DNA of 64,000 nucleotides. Source: Alkalibacterium sp. GTDB lineage: Bacteria; Bacillota; Bacilli; Lactobacillales; Carnobacteriaceae_A. The notes beneath the pieces are model-generated. The model worked only from the letters and a program-made list of their open reading frames with translations. It was not told the DNA's origin and searched no databases. How positions within the stretch are numbered: the first letter of the stretch is position 1; every line of letters begins with the position of its first letter. Made by a program: the position numbers and the translations under genes. The DNA is taken from NCBI GenBank assembly GCA_020832185.1, contig JAFIFE010000006.1, positions 62,001-126,000 on the forward strand, written 5' to 3'. Below are positions 35,580 to 44,304 of the stretch, piece by piece.

Positions 35580-37064
35580 TTAAAATGTTGACAGACCGCT
35601 CCATTCCTGGAACTGGTAGAGCCTATTTTTCCAGGTAGAAGATTCCGCATGGGTGGTGTAATCGACAGTGTAAAGCCCATCCTGATTTTCCCAGAGGCGA
35701 TCAAAGTAGCTGAGCATTTCAATGATTTCGGGTTGGTCCTTAGATCCGCTCACTCTCACGTTCGTTTCCAGATTGAAATCATCCATGTTTCGTCGTGTGA
35801 AATTGGTCGATCCACCGATCATAGTCACATCCTCCAGCGTTTCAAGCAGGAAAAATTTTGAATGATACTGCTCGCCATTTGAGCGGTACCAGCGAATTTC
35901 GATGCGGCTGTCATCTTTTGTCAGTTCATCGGCTACCGGTCGATTAGGTATGCCAATCTTTTCATTACCGAATGCATCCTGGTTAATGTCTAAAATGAGC
36001 TGGACAGTGACCTCGCGACTTTGAGCATCCCAAAGCGCATCGATAATATCCGAATCAGACAGATAAAATAAGCCGATTTTGATGGCATCCTCTGAAGTAG
36101 CCTGATGAATATAGTCCAGGATCTGTTCTTTGATTTTGCCCTCTGTCAATAATTGAACTTCGTATGCTTCGTCAGATTCTGACACATCTGTTTGAACTGT
36201 AAACGAATCGAACAGTGACGTATCGTAACCAGACATCTCAACAACTGCTTTTTCTGACTCCAGTAAATCATTCAGTAATTCCCCTCGTAGGCGGTAAGCC
36301 ACATTCGAGTGATAGGAGCTGGCATCATGCGGGTTTGCAGAAGAGATAATGGCTTCTTGTTCATTCATAATAATTTTGCGGTGATTTGCCTTAAAGTTCA
36401 ACAAGCCGGTATAGGAACGGATATTGATTTCCGGTCCTTGTGGGCGCAGGATGTTTGGCAGGTAACTTGCATCAGATGTTCCAAACCACTGTAAGTAAGA
36501 CCGGTAAAGTCCGGAATACACAGGGTTCGAGTCTCTTAACGGATCAAGATCAGTAATCATCACGTCGATGCCACTGTCTGTCATTCGCTCCAGTGTATCC
36601 GGAATATAGGAGCCATAAAAAGTATTAATGGGATCTGTTATAAACACAATCTCCAAATCTGGTGTGGACTCTTTTTTAGCAATGAGCGCATCAGCGAACT
36701 CGCTTGAAAGATTAGGGAAGTCAAGATCAGGATCTGTATGATCATAGTCATCATTGAATAAGAACATATCCACCACAATAAACTCTTCCGCATCATCGAT
36801 CAATTGATAGATAGTATCAAATATTTCCTGTTCATGTTCGACTGTGCCATCTGCATTTTCATAAGTTAAATCGTATAAAAACTGAAACTCGCTGGTGTGA
36901 TGGATTTCGCCTTCCATTGAGATTCCATCCGGAACATCTTTAAACTGGTGAATCAGCGAAACGGTTACGGGGATAAAGAAGATGAATAGTAAAACAAATA
37001 TAAGTGTCTTTTTATGTAAACGTGTGGATTGTCTTCTTGAATAAGACTGTCGTTTGGAACGCAT
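35580..37064 (-). CDS. Phospholipase D family protein (membrane-anchored)
   Basis: Protein of 494 residues with an N-terminal transmembrane helix (about 19-40) and two HKD phosphodiesterase motifs: His228/Lys230 in NHRKIIMNEQEAIISSAN and His401/Lys403 in YHSKFFLLETLEDVTMIGGS. Both motifs are intact. The fold is that of cardiolipin synthases and phospholipase D, but the architecture (one anchor, outside catalytic part) differs from ordinary cardiolipin synthase, which has two N-terminal helices. Probably acts on phospholipid at the outer membrane face. Confidence 0.88.
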   Translation of the reverse strand: MRSKRQSYSRRQSTRLHKKTLIFVLLFIFFIPVTVSLIHQFKDVPDGISMEGEIHHTSEFQFLYDLTYENADGTVEHEQEIFDTIYQLIDDAEEFIVVDMFLFNDDYDHTDPDLDFPNLSSEFADALIAKKESTPDLEIVFITDPINTFYGSYIPDTLERMTDSGIDVMITDLDPLRDSNPVYSGLYRSYLQWFGTSDASYLPNILRPQGPEINIRSYTGLLNFKANHRKIIMNEQEAIISSANPHDASSYHSNVAYRLRGELLNDLLESEKAVVEMSGYDTSLFDSFTVQTDVSESDEAYEVQLLTEGKIKEQILDYIHQATSEDAIKIGLFYLSDSDIIDALWDAQSREVTVQLILDINQDAFGNEKIGIPNRPVADELTKDDSRIEIRWYRSNGEQYHSKFFLLETLEDVTMIGGSTNFTRRNMDDFNLETNVRVSGSKDQPEIIEMLSYFDRLWENQDGLYTVDYTTHAESSTWKNRLYQFQEWSGLSTF

Positions 37065-37277
37065 AGATTAACCTTCTTTCATGAATAGGGTGGTGTATAA
37101 AAAACTGACTTAAGTTTATCATATTGACTGCTTATATACTCTCATTTATTTGTAAAAATGTGGTAAACGGATTGTTTTCAATAAAATGACTAAACATTTT
37201 TAAAATAATGTTCAGTGAATAGAAAAAATGTGCTATTATTAATTGGCTATTAGAGAATGATTAAAGGGGAGAAAGAG

Positions 37278-38654
37278 ATGGAACAATTTATGGAGTGGGT
37301 ACTGGATGCGAATGCATTCATTAATGATTTAGTTTGGGGATGGCCGTTTCTTATATTGATTGTAGGGACTGGTGTTTTCCTGACGGTACTCACCAAATTT
37401 GTTGCCTTTACAAAATTTGGATACATACTAAAAAACACATTTCTGAAAATATTTACTAAAGAACAAGTGGGGGAAGGAGAAATCACTGCTTTTCAGGCTG
37501 TTTCAACAGCCCTGGCTGCGACTGTAGGGACTGGTAATATTGCCGGTGTCGGAACAGCTATTGCGATTGGCGGACCGGGAGCGGTGTTCTGGATGTGGGT
37601 AGCTGCATTGTTCGGCATGGCGACCAAGTATGGAGAAGTTGTCTTATCCATTGAATATAGAGAGAAGACAGAAGATGGGCGCTATGTCGGTGGGCCAATG
37701 TATTACCTTCAAAATGGAGCTAATATGAAGTGGCTGGCTGTGACCTTTGCTATCTTTGGAGCTGCGGCTACGTTTGGTATTGGGAATATGGTTCAGTCCA
37801 ATTCTGTCGCTGACTCTTTGAATACGACCTTTGGGATCGAACCATGGATCACAGGCGTAGTACTGGCTGTCCTCGTTGCATTAGTTATTGTCGGAGGTAT
37901 CAAAAAGATCGGAAAAGTGACAGAAATCATCGTTCCCTTCATGGCTGTGATTTATATTGTTGGAGGACTAGTCATCATTATTGCTAATATTCAGCTGGTG
38001 CCAGGTGCATTTGCAATCATCTTCAGAGATGCGTTCACAGGGTCAGCGGCTGCAGGTGGGTTCGTCGGATCCACATTAGCGTTAGGCATTCGTTATGGGG
38101 TTGCTCGAGGCGTCTTCACGAATGAAGCTGGACTGGGGAGTGCTCCGATTGCTCATGCCGCAGCGACAACGGATCATCCAGTAAGACAAGGATTCTGGGG
38201 CGTATTTGAAGTATTTGCAGACACAATCGTTTTATGTACCATTACAGCTTTAGTCATCGTAATGACGGGAGCGGTCGATACAGGACTGGATGGCGCTGCT
38301 CTAACGACCTCAGCTTTCAATGAAGGCCTTCCATATGGTGGGTACATCGTCACATTCGGACTCGTTTTCTTTGCCTTCTCAACACTGCTCGGCTGGTCTT
38401 ATTACGGAGAGCGCTGTATGGAGTACCTGTTTGGACCTAAATCGATCGTATTCTACCGATTATTATTCATTCCACTGATCGTGGTAGGGGCAATAGGAGG
38501 GCTTCGTGCAATCTGGGCGCTCGCAGACACACTGAATGGCTTAATGGCTTTACCTAACTTGATTGGGTTACTGATTTTAAGCCCGGTTATTGTGAAATCA
38601 ACTAAGAATTACTTCGGTAAAGACGGAATATATGAAAGAGAAACACGTCAGTAA
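37278..38654 (+). CDS. Alanine/glycine:cation symporter (AGCS family), copy 1
   Basis: Sodium-dependent amino acid transporter of 458 residues with about eleven transmembrane segments. The AGCS hallmarks GTGNIAGVGTAIAIGGPGAV, TKYGEVVLSIEYREKTEDGR and NEAGLGSAPIAHAAA are present. Start chosen at ATG 37278, seven bases after GGGGAG; the open frame begins seven codons earlier. A very similar paralogue lies at 46613-48001. Alanine, glycine or serine uptake is the usual role. A strong terminator follows. Confidence 0.92.
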   Translation: MEQFMEWVLDANAFINDLVWGWPFLILIVGTGVFLTVLTKFVAFTKFGYILKNTFLKIFTKEQVGEGEITAFQAVSTALAATVGTGNIAGVGTAIAIGGPGAVFWMWVAALFGMATKYGEVVLSIEYREKTEDGRYVGGPMYYLQNGANMKWLAVTFAIFGAAATFGIGNMVQSNSVADSLNTTFGIEPWITGVVLAVLVALVIVGGIKKIGKVTEIIVPFMAVIYIVGGLVIIIANIQLVPGAFAIIFRDAFTGSAAAGGFVGSTLALGIRYGVARGVFTNEAGLGSAPIAHAAATTDHPVRQGFWGVFEVFADTIVLCTITALVIVMTGAVDTGLDGAALTTSAFNEGLPYGGYIVTFGLVFFAFSTLLGWSYYGERCMEYLFGPKSIVFYRLLFIPLIVVGAIGGLRAIWALADTLNGLMALPNLIGLLILSPVIVKSTKNYFGKDGIYERETRQ

Positions 38655-38661
38655 GAAAACT

Positions 38662-38698
38662 CAAACCACCAGACCCTTTAAGGGGTGGTGGTTTTTTG
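38662..38698 (+). terminator. Strong intrinsic terminator
   Basis: AACCACCAGACCC pairs with GGGGTGGTGGTT, followed by TTTTTT. Confidence 0.88.
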
Positions 38699-38743
38699 CA
38701 TGCGTACTAAAAAGGAGTAAGAAGCCGTTGGCAACTAGAGCGA

Positions 38744-39544
38744 TTACGCTATCCTCACCTGAATTTCAATCACGGTATGATCCTGGTTCTTTTGAATCGA
38801 ATCCAGAAGGACTTTTTCGTAGAAGTACCCCTCCAGTTGCAACCCGTTGTCCCTGCTGTACTGCAGTATTTTTTCATAGGGAAGAGAAAGGGACTCCTCA
38901 GTTCCCTGATAGACTAAACTTAAATAACGGCCTGCCGGCTTGAGGTGACCGCTTTTATCTGATACGGGAGCATCTATATATAAATAATCATACTCTTCGC
39001 TGTGTGGGTCTTCTCTTTTTTTATCCGTATGGATCAGTGACCCGTATTCGTTATTGGGAAGAGTATAATTGCTCTGTTTTTCAACCAGCTGGTGTGCTTT
39101 GTCGAGCAGATTCAGTATGGACTGATCTTTTATGCGTTCACTGAGAATAAGGTAGCTATCTTCTAAAACCAGTTCGTTAATAGTCATATGAGAGCGTTCA
39201 GCTGTTTCGATATAGGCGAGTTTACGGGAGATGATGTCTCTAATATTGTGCAGGTCCCGTATCTTAGCATCGACTTCCACTTTTTTCGTTTCCAGCGATT
39301 CAGTGTAGGCCTGGAAACTGCCCGTCAATATCTCTTTGATATCAGTTAGCGGCATATCAAGTTCTCTAAGTGATAAAATAATGCTGAGGTCCATAATTTG
39401 GGTCAGTGAGTAATATCTGTATCCATTAGACTCTCTGCGTTCAGGAGAAAATAGACCGATAGCGTCATAATAGTGTAACGTTCGCTTGTTGATAGACAAA
39501 AGTGCAGCCAGCTCTGCTGTTTTAAGGAATCGTTTATTTTTCAT
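38744..39544 (-). CDS. MerR family regulator with effector-binding domain
   Basis: Regulator of 266 residues. The N-terminal MerR helix-turn-helix (FLKTAELAALLSINKRTLHYYD) and wing (RRESNGYRYYSL) are followed by a dimerisation helix (about 75-120) and a C-terminal part resembling a GyrI-like effector-binding domain (about 160-266), as in BmrR-type drug sensors. It is divergent from a flavodoxin-like gene, and the intergenic region contains a classical MerR promoter with a 19-base spacer, the likely regulated target. Confidence 0.87.
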   Translation of the reverse strand: MKNKRFLKTAELAALLSINKRTLHYYDAIGLFSPERRESNGYRYYSLTQIMDLSIILSLRELDMPLTDIKEILTGSFQAYTESLETKKVEVDAKIRDLHNIRDIISRKLAYIETAERSHMTINELVLEDSYLILSERIKDQSILNLLDKAHQLVEKQSNYTLPNNEYGSLIHTDKKREDPHSEEYDYLYIDAPVSDKSGHLKPAGRYLSLVYQGTEESLSLPYEKILQYSRDNGLQLEGYFYEKVLLDSIQKNQDHTVIEIQVRIA

Positions 39545-39559
39545 TCTGGACGTCCTCCC

Positions 39560-39590
39560 TTGACTCTACAGTTACTGTATACTTTATACT
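39560..39590 (+). promoter_or_regulatory. MerR-activated promoter (19-bp spacer) for the flavodoxin-like gene
   Basis: TTGACT (39560-39565) and TATACT (39585-39590) are separated by 19 bases. The spacer holds the palindrome TACAGT-T-ACTGTA (39567-39579). Overlong spacing with a central dyad is the signature of promoters that MerR proteins activate by DNA distortion. Confidence 0.8.
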
Positions 39591-39602
39591 GAAGCTAGTC
39601 AA
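39574..39602 (-). promoter_or_regulatory. Divergent promoter of the merR-like gene
   Basis: On the minus strand, TTGACT (39602-39597), 17-base spacer, TACAGT (39579-39574). The -10 lies within the MerR palindrome, so the regulator should repress its own gene. Confidence 0.55.
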
Positions 39603-39645
39603 CAGTTCAGAATGGGTTGATGACTATACGGGAGGAGAATGAGAT

Positions 39646-40209
39646 ATGTTAAAGGTTGGCATCCTCTTGCTCGATAGAGGAAAAGAAAAAGAGAGCCTGT
39701 CAATTGCCAAAAAAGCGACCCCTTATTTTAAAAAAGCAGGACGCAGAGCCCAGGGGACAACATTTGAACTGATGAAAACAGTCGACTATACAGAGGCAGG
39801 GGACACTGGCAGACAACTGACTAATGAAGGGCAGCGGAAGTTGAATGAGAAAGACGGGTTTATTTTTATCGTGCCGACGTTTTCAGGTGATGTACCCCAT
39901 GACTACTGTGCGTTCTTCCAGAGTATATCAGCTGAGCTGCTGAACAAAAGCGCCTTGGTTGTCTGTTATGGTCAGGAGAAAGATCGGAAAAATACTAAAC
40001 GACGGATAAATGAGGTTCTGCTGGATTATGATGTTGGATTACCGACTTCTGATATCTTCCTGCCTGAATACGACTTTGTCGAATGGAAAATCAGACAGGT
40101 CATAGATGATTATATTTCCTCCAGATTAAAAGACTACATTCTATGGACAATGGGGATGAAGTATATGAGAAACTTGAAAGAACGGTTAGTCATGCAAGGG
40201 TCTGATTGA
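39646..40209 (+). CDS. Flavodoxin-like/NADPH-dependent FMN reductase-like protein
   Basis: Protein of 187 residues with a flavodoxin-like alpha/beta outline: first strand LKVGILLLD, a strand FIFIVPTFSGDVPHDYCAFF resembling the flavin-binding loop, and ALVVCYGQEKD. The assignment is by outline only; the phosphate loop after the first strand is atypical. It is preceded by a MerR-type promoter, so it is the probable target of the divergent regulator. GGGAGGAG lies before ATG. Confidence 0.6.
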   Translation: MLKVGILLLDRGKEKESLSIAKKATPYFKKAGRRAQGTTFELMKTVDYTEAGDTGRQLTNEGQRKLNEKDGFIFIVPTFSGDVPHDYCAFFQSISAELLNKSALVVCYGQEKDRKNTKRRINEVLLDYDVGLPTSDIFLPEYDFVEWKIRQVIDDYISSRLKDYILWTMGMKYMRNLKERLVMQGSD

Positions 40210-40318
40210 ATGGTTTTTTCTAATGAGCAGCCGAGACTGTCCAGCAAGAAACATTTAAATGTAGTGACTGAGAACCCATTCCTTTAAAAATGACGGATCA
40301 ACTATGCTCAAAGCAGTA
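40210..40318. other. Left part of the repeat-rich intergenic region
   Basis: About 110 bases between the flavodoxin-like gene and the repeat cluster. A GTAGTGACTGAG at 40261 resembles the repeat word that follows. No terminator or gene is visible. Confidence 0.35.
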
Positions 40319-40616
40319 TTGAGACCAGTTAACAAGCATTTATGAAAGGAATTGGGGACATTGTCATTTTAGTGACCAGTTGCTGACAATGTGGATCGTG
40401 AACAGGTTACAAAAGCCTTATTGTGACTAGTTCATAGCGGTAAAGAGATTAAACAGGTTATAAAAGACTTATTGTGACTAGTTCATAGAGGTAAAGGGAT
40501 TAAACAGGTTCCAATAACGGTTTTGTCCCCACTTCTGGACTTGAAAAGTGAGGAACTGGTCTCAAAATCAATATAGTGACTAGTTTATCAAAGGATGACC
40601 GAGGAACTAGTCACTA
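40319..40616. repeat. Cluster of seven GTGACYAGTT-type repeats in both orientations
   Basis: Copies are at 40319-40330 (TTGAGACCAGTT), 40371-40381, 40422-40432, 40473-40483 and 40574-40585 in plus orientation, and 40554-40565 and 40605-40616 inverted. The first and 40554 copies form a 12-bp inverted repeat, nested with GGGGACA (40355)/TGTCCCC (40524) at nearly equal distance; the last two form a 12-bp hairpin with a 19-base loop. No gene lies in the region. Confidence 0.75.
40401..40510 (+). repeat. 51-bp tandem direct repeat
   Basis: Two adjacent 51-base units (40401-40451 and 40452-40502) differ at only four positions; a third begins AACAGGTT at 40503 and then diverges. Each unit contains one TTGTGACTAGTTCATAG word of the surrounding cluster. 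Confidence 0.85.
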
Positions 40617-40681
40617 GGCTGTTTCCATACTGCACTTAACCGATGAAGCGTGCAGATGGGGAACAGAAGCTGAATTAAACC

Positions 40682-40747
40682 AAAAAAAGAAGCACGTGTG
40701 TCCTTTAACAACTCAGTCACTTGTTAAAAGGGAGCGTGCTTCTTTTT
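40682..40747. terminator. Long bidirectional terminator downstream of the lactate oxidase gene
   Basis: AAAAAGAAGCACG pairs with CGTGCTTCTTTTT, enclosing a second stem CTTTAACAA/TTGTTAAAAG. It ends the minus-strand lactate oxidase transcript. Confidence 0.82.
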
Positions 40748-40778
40748 ACTGGCGGTTGTCACAGCGCCTTTTTATGGA

Positions 40779-41891
40779 TCAGTTATTCTTAAACAATGTC
40801 GTTTCTTTTATATCCTGAACGGTCTGTGTACCAGCCAGCTGCATAACGCGTTTGAGGTCTTTGTCGAAGTAGTCAAGAACACTCTTAACGCCTTTCCATC
40901 CGCCTAAAGCTAGTCCGTAGAGAACGGGACGTCCGATTGCGACGATATCCGCTCCACTGGCCAGCGCCTTGAAGATATGCTCTCCACGTCGGATACCTGA
41001 ATCGAACACAATAGGGACGCGGCCTTGTACAGCATCTGCTATGGCTTCAAGCGTTTCAAATGATCCTGGAGCTCCATCAAGCTGACGTCCCCCGTGATTG
41101 GATACCCAGATGCCAGCTGCGCCTGCTTCAATAGCGATAACAGCATCTTCTGGAGCTTGAATCCCTTTAACGAAGACAGGCAAACCTGAATAGTCAGAAA
41201 GGAAGGTCACGTCTCGTGGACTGATTTTCTGTTTAGATTGTGCATAGATATTATTCAATGACATTTTTTCTCCTGTACCTGTTAAGTAGCGAGAGACGAT
41301 CGGCATACCAAAGGGATAGACAAATCTGTTACGACTATCTTTTTCACGGTTGCCTGCAAGAGTGGCATCTGCAGTCAGGATGATAGCAGTCGCGCCATCA
41401 GCTTTGGCTTCATCTACGATTGCTTTATTGATCTCGTCATCTTTACTCATATAAATTTGGAACCAGCGAGGCGATCCGTTCAACCCTTCTTCAATTTCTT
41501 CAAATTTTGCGCCTGAGTAGGCACTGATCGACATGATTGTTCCAAACTCAGCAACCCCTTTTGCCGTTCCAGCTTCCTTGCTTTGATGCGCTAATCCGTG
41601 CGCAGCGATAGGCGCCATGATAAAGGGTGCTTTTATGTCGTGACCAAGTATTGACGTAGAGGTATCCGGGTGTTCGACGTCGGCCAGTACGCGTGGTAAG
41701 ATGCCTTTGTAATTGAACGATTCGATGTTTTTACGTAAGGTGAATTCATCACCGGATCCACCCGAGATATAGTGAAAGCCACCGTGGGGAACCACTTCAC
41801 CTGCTCTTTCTTCCAGCTCTAGAGTATTGACGACCTCAAGTTCTTTTACTTCAGTTGGTGCATTATATTCCATCGTTTTTGTCTGTTCCAT
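40779..41891 (-). CDS. lctO: L-lactate oxidase (FMN-dependent alpha-hydroxyacid oxidase)
   Basis: FMN enzyme of 370 residues oxidising L-lactate to pyruvate with production of H2O2. The sequence is close to Aerococcus viridans lactate oxidase throughout: [47 protein letters not shown] and [10 protein letters not shown]. Catalytic His266 and Arg269 lie in [10 protein letters not shown], and flavin-binding GIRRGEH follows. GGAGGAATTATA precedes ATG. The gene is 52 bases downstream of lrgB and probably its cotranscribed partner. Confidence 0.92.
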   Translation of the reverse strand: MEQTKTMEYNAPTEVKELEVVNTLELEERAGEVVPHGGFHYISGGSGDEFTLRKNIESFNYKGILPRVLADVEHPDTSTSILGHDIKAPFIMAPIAAHGLAHQSKEAGTAKGVAEFGTIMSISAYSGAKFEEIEEGLNGSPRWFQIYMSKDDEINKAIVDEAKADGATAIILTADATLAGNREKDSRNRFVYPFGMPIVSRYLTGTGEKMSLNNIYAQSKQKISPRDVTFLSDYSGLPVFVKGIQAPEDAVIAIEAGAAGIWVSNHGGRQLDGAPGSFETLEAIADAVQGRVPIVFDSGIRRGEHIFKALASGADIVAIGRPVLYGLALGGWKGVKSVLDYFDKDLKRVMQLAGTQTVQDIKETTLFKNN

Positions 41892-41943
41892 TATAATTCC
41901 TCCATTAAGTTATAGTTAGATTAATCGATGACTAGTTTTTAGC

Positions 41944-42648
41944 TTAAAATAATAATTGTATGAGCAATAAGCCGAATGGGGCTAAGATGACGACGGCGAT
42001 CCCTGTTAATACGATAGATAAACCGGACATCGCGCCTTGAACGTCTCCCATCTCGATGGCTTTGGTTGTGCCCATCGCATGAGAGCCCGACCCCATCGCA
42101 ACACCTTGAGCAACCGGATCTGAAATGTTCAGCCATTTAAATATAGATGGCCCAACTACAGCACCTAACACGCCGGTAAATACCACGACTGCCACAGTTA
42201 ATGAAGCAATGCCGCCTAATGATTCAGACACACCTAGTGCAATAGCGGTCGTGACTGATTTTGGAAACAGTGTAGCAGCCAGTTCTTCGTTAAACTGGAA
42301 AATCAGGCTTAACCCGACAATCAATAGGGTATGGAAAACGACCCCGATACCGATACCTGATAAAATAGCAACGACATTTGCCCGCAAGTGGTCTATATTT
42401 TTCTTCAATTTGATAGCCAGTGCCACAGTAGCGGGAGTGACCCAAATGTTAATGTATTGTCCACCTATAAAGTAAGTTTCATAGGTTATATCCATCAGAA
42501 GTAAAAGGACAATAGTCATTACAATCGCAAAGACCAGTGGGGTGAAAATAGGGATAGGCCACTTTTTATGTAGTTTCTGTCCCAACAGGTACAGGGCTAC
42601 GGACAAGACGATCCCGAAAAACGGACTTGTAGTGAGTTCTCTAATCAC
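41944..42648 (-). CDS. lrgB: LrgB/CidB family membrane protein
   Basis: Membrane protein of 234 residues with about seven hydrophobic segments. The LrgB hallmarks are PKSVTTAIALGVSESLGGIASLT-type sequence, VGPSIFKWL and GSGSHAMGTTKAIEMG. The family was described as modulators of murein hydrolases and cell lysis; later work on related proteins indicates transport of pyruvate or glycolate-like carboxylates. The GTG start at 42648 overlaps the end of lrgA by 8 bases. Confidence 0.92.
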   Translation of the reverse strand: MIRELTTSPFFGIVLSVALYLLGQKLHKKWPIPIFTPLVFAIVMTIVLLLLMDITYETYFIGGQYINIWVTPATVALAIKLKKNIDHLRANVVAILSGIGIGVVFHTLLIVGLSLIFQFNEELAATLFPKSVTTAIALGVSESLGGIASLTVAVVVFTGVLGAVVGPSIFKWLNISDPVAQGVAMGSGSHAMGTTKAIEMGDVQGAMSGLSIVLTGIAVVILAPFGLLLIQLLF

Positions 42649-43048
42649 TCATATGCTCTCCCTTCAATTGTAATTGTTGTGCTTTGGCAACGGGTCCAGG
42701 GACTTTCGACTTTTGAATAATGAACTGCACGATCAGCCCGACCAGTGCAATCATCAATGTAGTCGAAATAAAGATAACGAGGAGCAGCTGCCACCAGACA
42801 GAACTGATGATGCCAAAGTTTGTCATGAGGCCAACTCCAGCGGGGATGAACAGAATAGCCATATTATTAGTCAGCCATTCACCAACTTCTTCTACCTGAT
42901 CGAGTTTCACCCAATTGAACTGTAGGGCCAAAAACAGTAAGACCATTCCTATTACACTGCCGGGAACTGCAATGGGACTTAAAAACGAAAGGAGTTCTCC
43001 TAATAAAGAAAAAAGGAAAATCCACGATAACTGTCGGATTATTTTCAC
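42641..43048 (-). CDS. lrgA: LrgA/CidA family holin-like protein
   Basis: Membrane protein of 135 residues with four hydrophobic segments and the LrgA pattern PIAVPGSVIGMVLLFLAL and LFIPAGVGLM. It pairs with LrgB. The start is placed at GTG 43048, nine bases after GGAG; a TTG five codons upstream overlaps that site. It is the first gene of the minus-strand unit lrgA-lrgB-lctO and is divergent from the LysR-type regulator. Confidence 0.88.
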   Translation of the reverse strand: MKIIRQLSWIFLFSLLGELLSFLSPIAVPGSVIGMVLLFLALQFNWVKLDQVEEVGEWLTNNMAILFIPAGVGLMTNFGIISSVWWQLLLVIFISTTLMIALVGLIVQFIIQKSKVPGPVAKAQQLQLKGEHMSD

Positions 43049-43184
43049 ATCGTCACTCTCCAATTCTTCTAATAATTTTAGTCTCGCCAGTCAGTTCAAC
43101 GTCTGATTCATTAATCCGATATGCGTCTAAACGGTTGAAATGTAAGCGAATACTTTATGAGGTTAACTATAGCAACCGCTTTCA

Positions 43185-43209
43185 GTTTATGAAATACCGG
43201 TTGTTTATG
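43185..43209. promoter_or_regulatory. Candidate LysR-type regulator site
   Basis: Direct repeat GTTTATG at 43185-43191 and 43203-43209, spaced 18 bases, in the divergent lrgA/lysR intergenic region. The surrounding AT-rich sequence could hold both promoters, but no confident -35/-10 pair stands out. Confidence 0.35.
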
Positions 43210-43279
43210 GTATTATAAGTATTATTTATAAGCTATAACATAGTGATTTCTCTCACTAGTTAAGGAGACACGTACTCAC

Positions 43280-44173
43280 ATGAAGCTACAAGATTTGCAT
43301 TATTTTAAACAGCTGGCAGAAACGCGCAGTTTTACAGAAACAGCCGAAGCTTTCTATATTTCGCAACCGTCGATTTCGATTGCACTGAAAAGACTGGAAG
43401 AGGAATTCAGCACAAGATTGATCACTCGTGATCGTTCGTCGAAAAGTGTGGAATTAACAAAATCGGGTGAATTATTATATCAAAGGTCGCTCGATATATT
43501 GCATTTAGTGAATAAAACTAAAAAAGATATTCATGATTTAGAGTCAAAAAATGTGTATTTAGGATTTTTACCGACGATTGGCGGACACTTTCTTCCAAAG
43601 TTATTTCCTGAGCTGACTTCTTATTTAGGCTCTTTGAAATTTGTGGAAGAAGAAAGTTCTGACGCCATGTTTGAAATGGTCAAAACGAATCGTGTATCAG
43701 CGGCTATTGTTGGAAGTGATGTGCCGCACGTGAAAGAAAAGTGGCTGACTCAAGTCCCCATTGCAGAAAAAGAGATGTATGTCTGGGTGTCACCAACGCA
43801 TCCTTTAGCTAAATACAAAAGGGTCAAAGCGGCTATGCTCGAGAAAACAAACTTTGTGACCCTGGCAAAAGGCTACACTCATCAGAGGATTTTTGAAAAG
43901 TGGACGAATGAGCACGCGATCGATGTGTCCAATATTCATTATACAAATGAAATTCAGACCGCCAATTCCATGATCGCGTCTGGAATGAGTGCCGGTCTCA
44001 TGATCGACTTGCTCGTCTCAGATAGAAAAGGCCTAGTCAAAATCCCTTTAAAAGATCCACCGAAGTTTTACATCAGTCTTCTGATAAATGATCAGGCTGA
44101 CATCACACCCTACCAAAAGCAGTTTAATGAATCACTTGTTGAAGCGGTCAATAAACAGTTTCCTTTGCAATAA
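43280..44173 (+). CDS. LysR family transcriptional regulator (CidR-like)
   Basis: LysR-type regulator of 297 residues. The N-terminal helix-turn-helix is MKLQDLHYFKQLAETRSFTE and AFYISQPSISIALKRLEEEF; residues about 90-295 form a substrate-binding-like effector domain. The position, divergent from lrgA-lrgB and a lactate-metabolising oxidase, parallels CidR and the cidABC operon of Staphylococcus, where the effector is acetate-linked carbon overflow. The effector here is not shown by sequence. Confidence 0.9.
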   Translation: MKLQDLHYFKQLAETRSFTETAEAFYISQPSISIALKRLEEEFSTRLITRDRSSKSVELTKSGELLYQRSLDILHLVNKTKKDIHDLESKNVYLGFLPTIGGHFLPKLFPELTSYLGSLKFVEEESSDAMFEMVKTNRVSAAIVGSDVPHVKEKWLTQVPIAEKEMYVWVSPTHPLAKYKRVKAAMLEKTNFVTLAKGYTHQRIFEKWTNEHAIDVSNIHYTNEIQTANSMIASGMSAGLMIDLLVSDRKGLVKIPLKDPPKFYISLLINDQADITPYQKQFNESLVEAVNKQFPLQ

Positions 44174-44250
44174 AAAGAATCGAATGAAGACGGGCATTGA
44201 ACCTTAAAGCATAGGGGGAAGTGAACGTCTTTTATTTTTTAAAAAAAGAC

Positions 44251-44279
44251 TTGCATTTTAATCAGTTTACATGTAAAGT
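44251..44279 (+). promoter_or_regulatory. marR promoter with palindromic operator
   Basis: -35 TTGCAT (44251-44256), 17-base spacer, -10 TAAAGT (44274-44279). The perfect palindrome TTTACATGTAAA (44266-44277) overlaps the -10, a good site for autorepression by the encoded MarR protein. Confidence 0.65.
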
Positions 44280-44304
44280 GATAGTAGAGAAAGGGATGAT
44301 TCCT

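Noticed and set aside
38632-38943. 103-codon plus-strand frame after the first AGCS gene
   Set aside because: It runs through a strong terminator and is antisense to the C-terminal part of the MerR gene, which has clear family features.
40401-40510. CRISPR array
   Set aside because: The units are contiguous 51-base tandem copies without unique spacers, and no cas genes are in the window.
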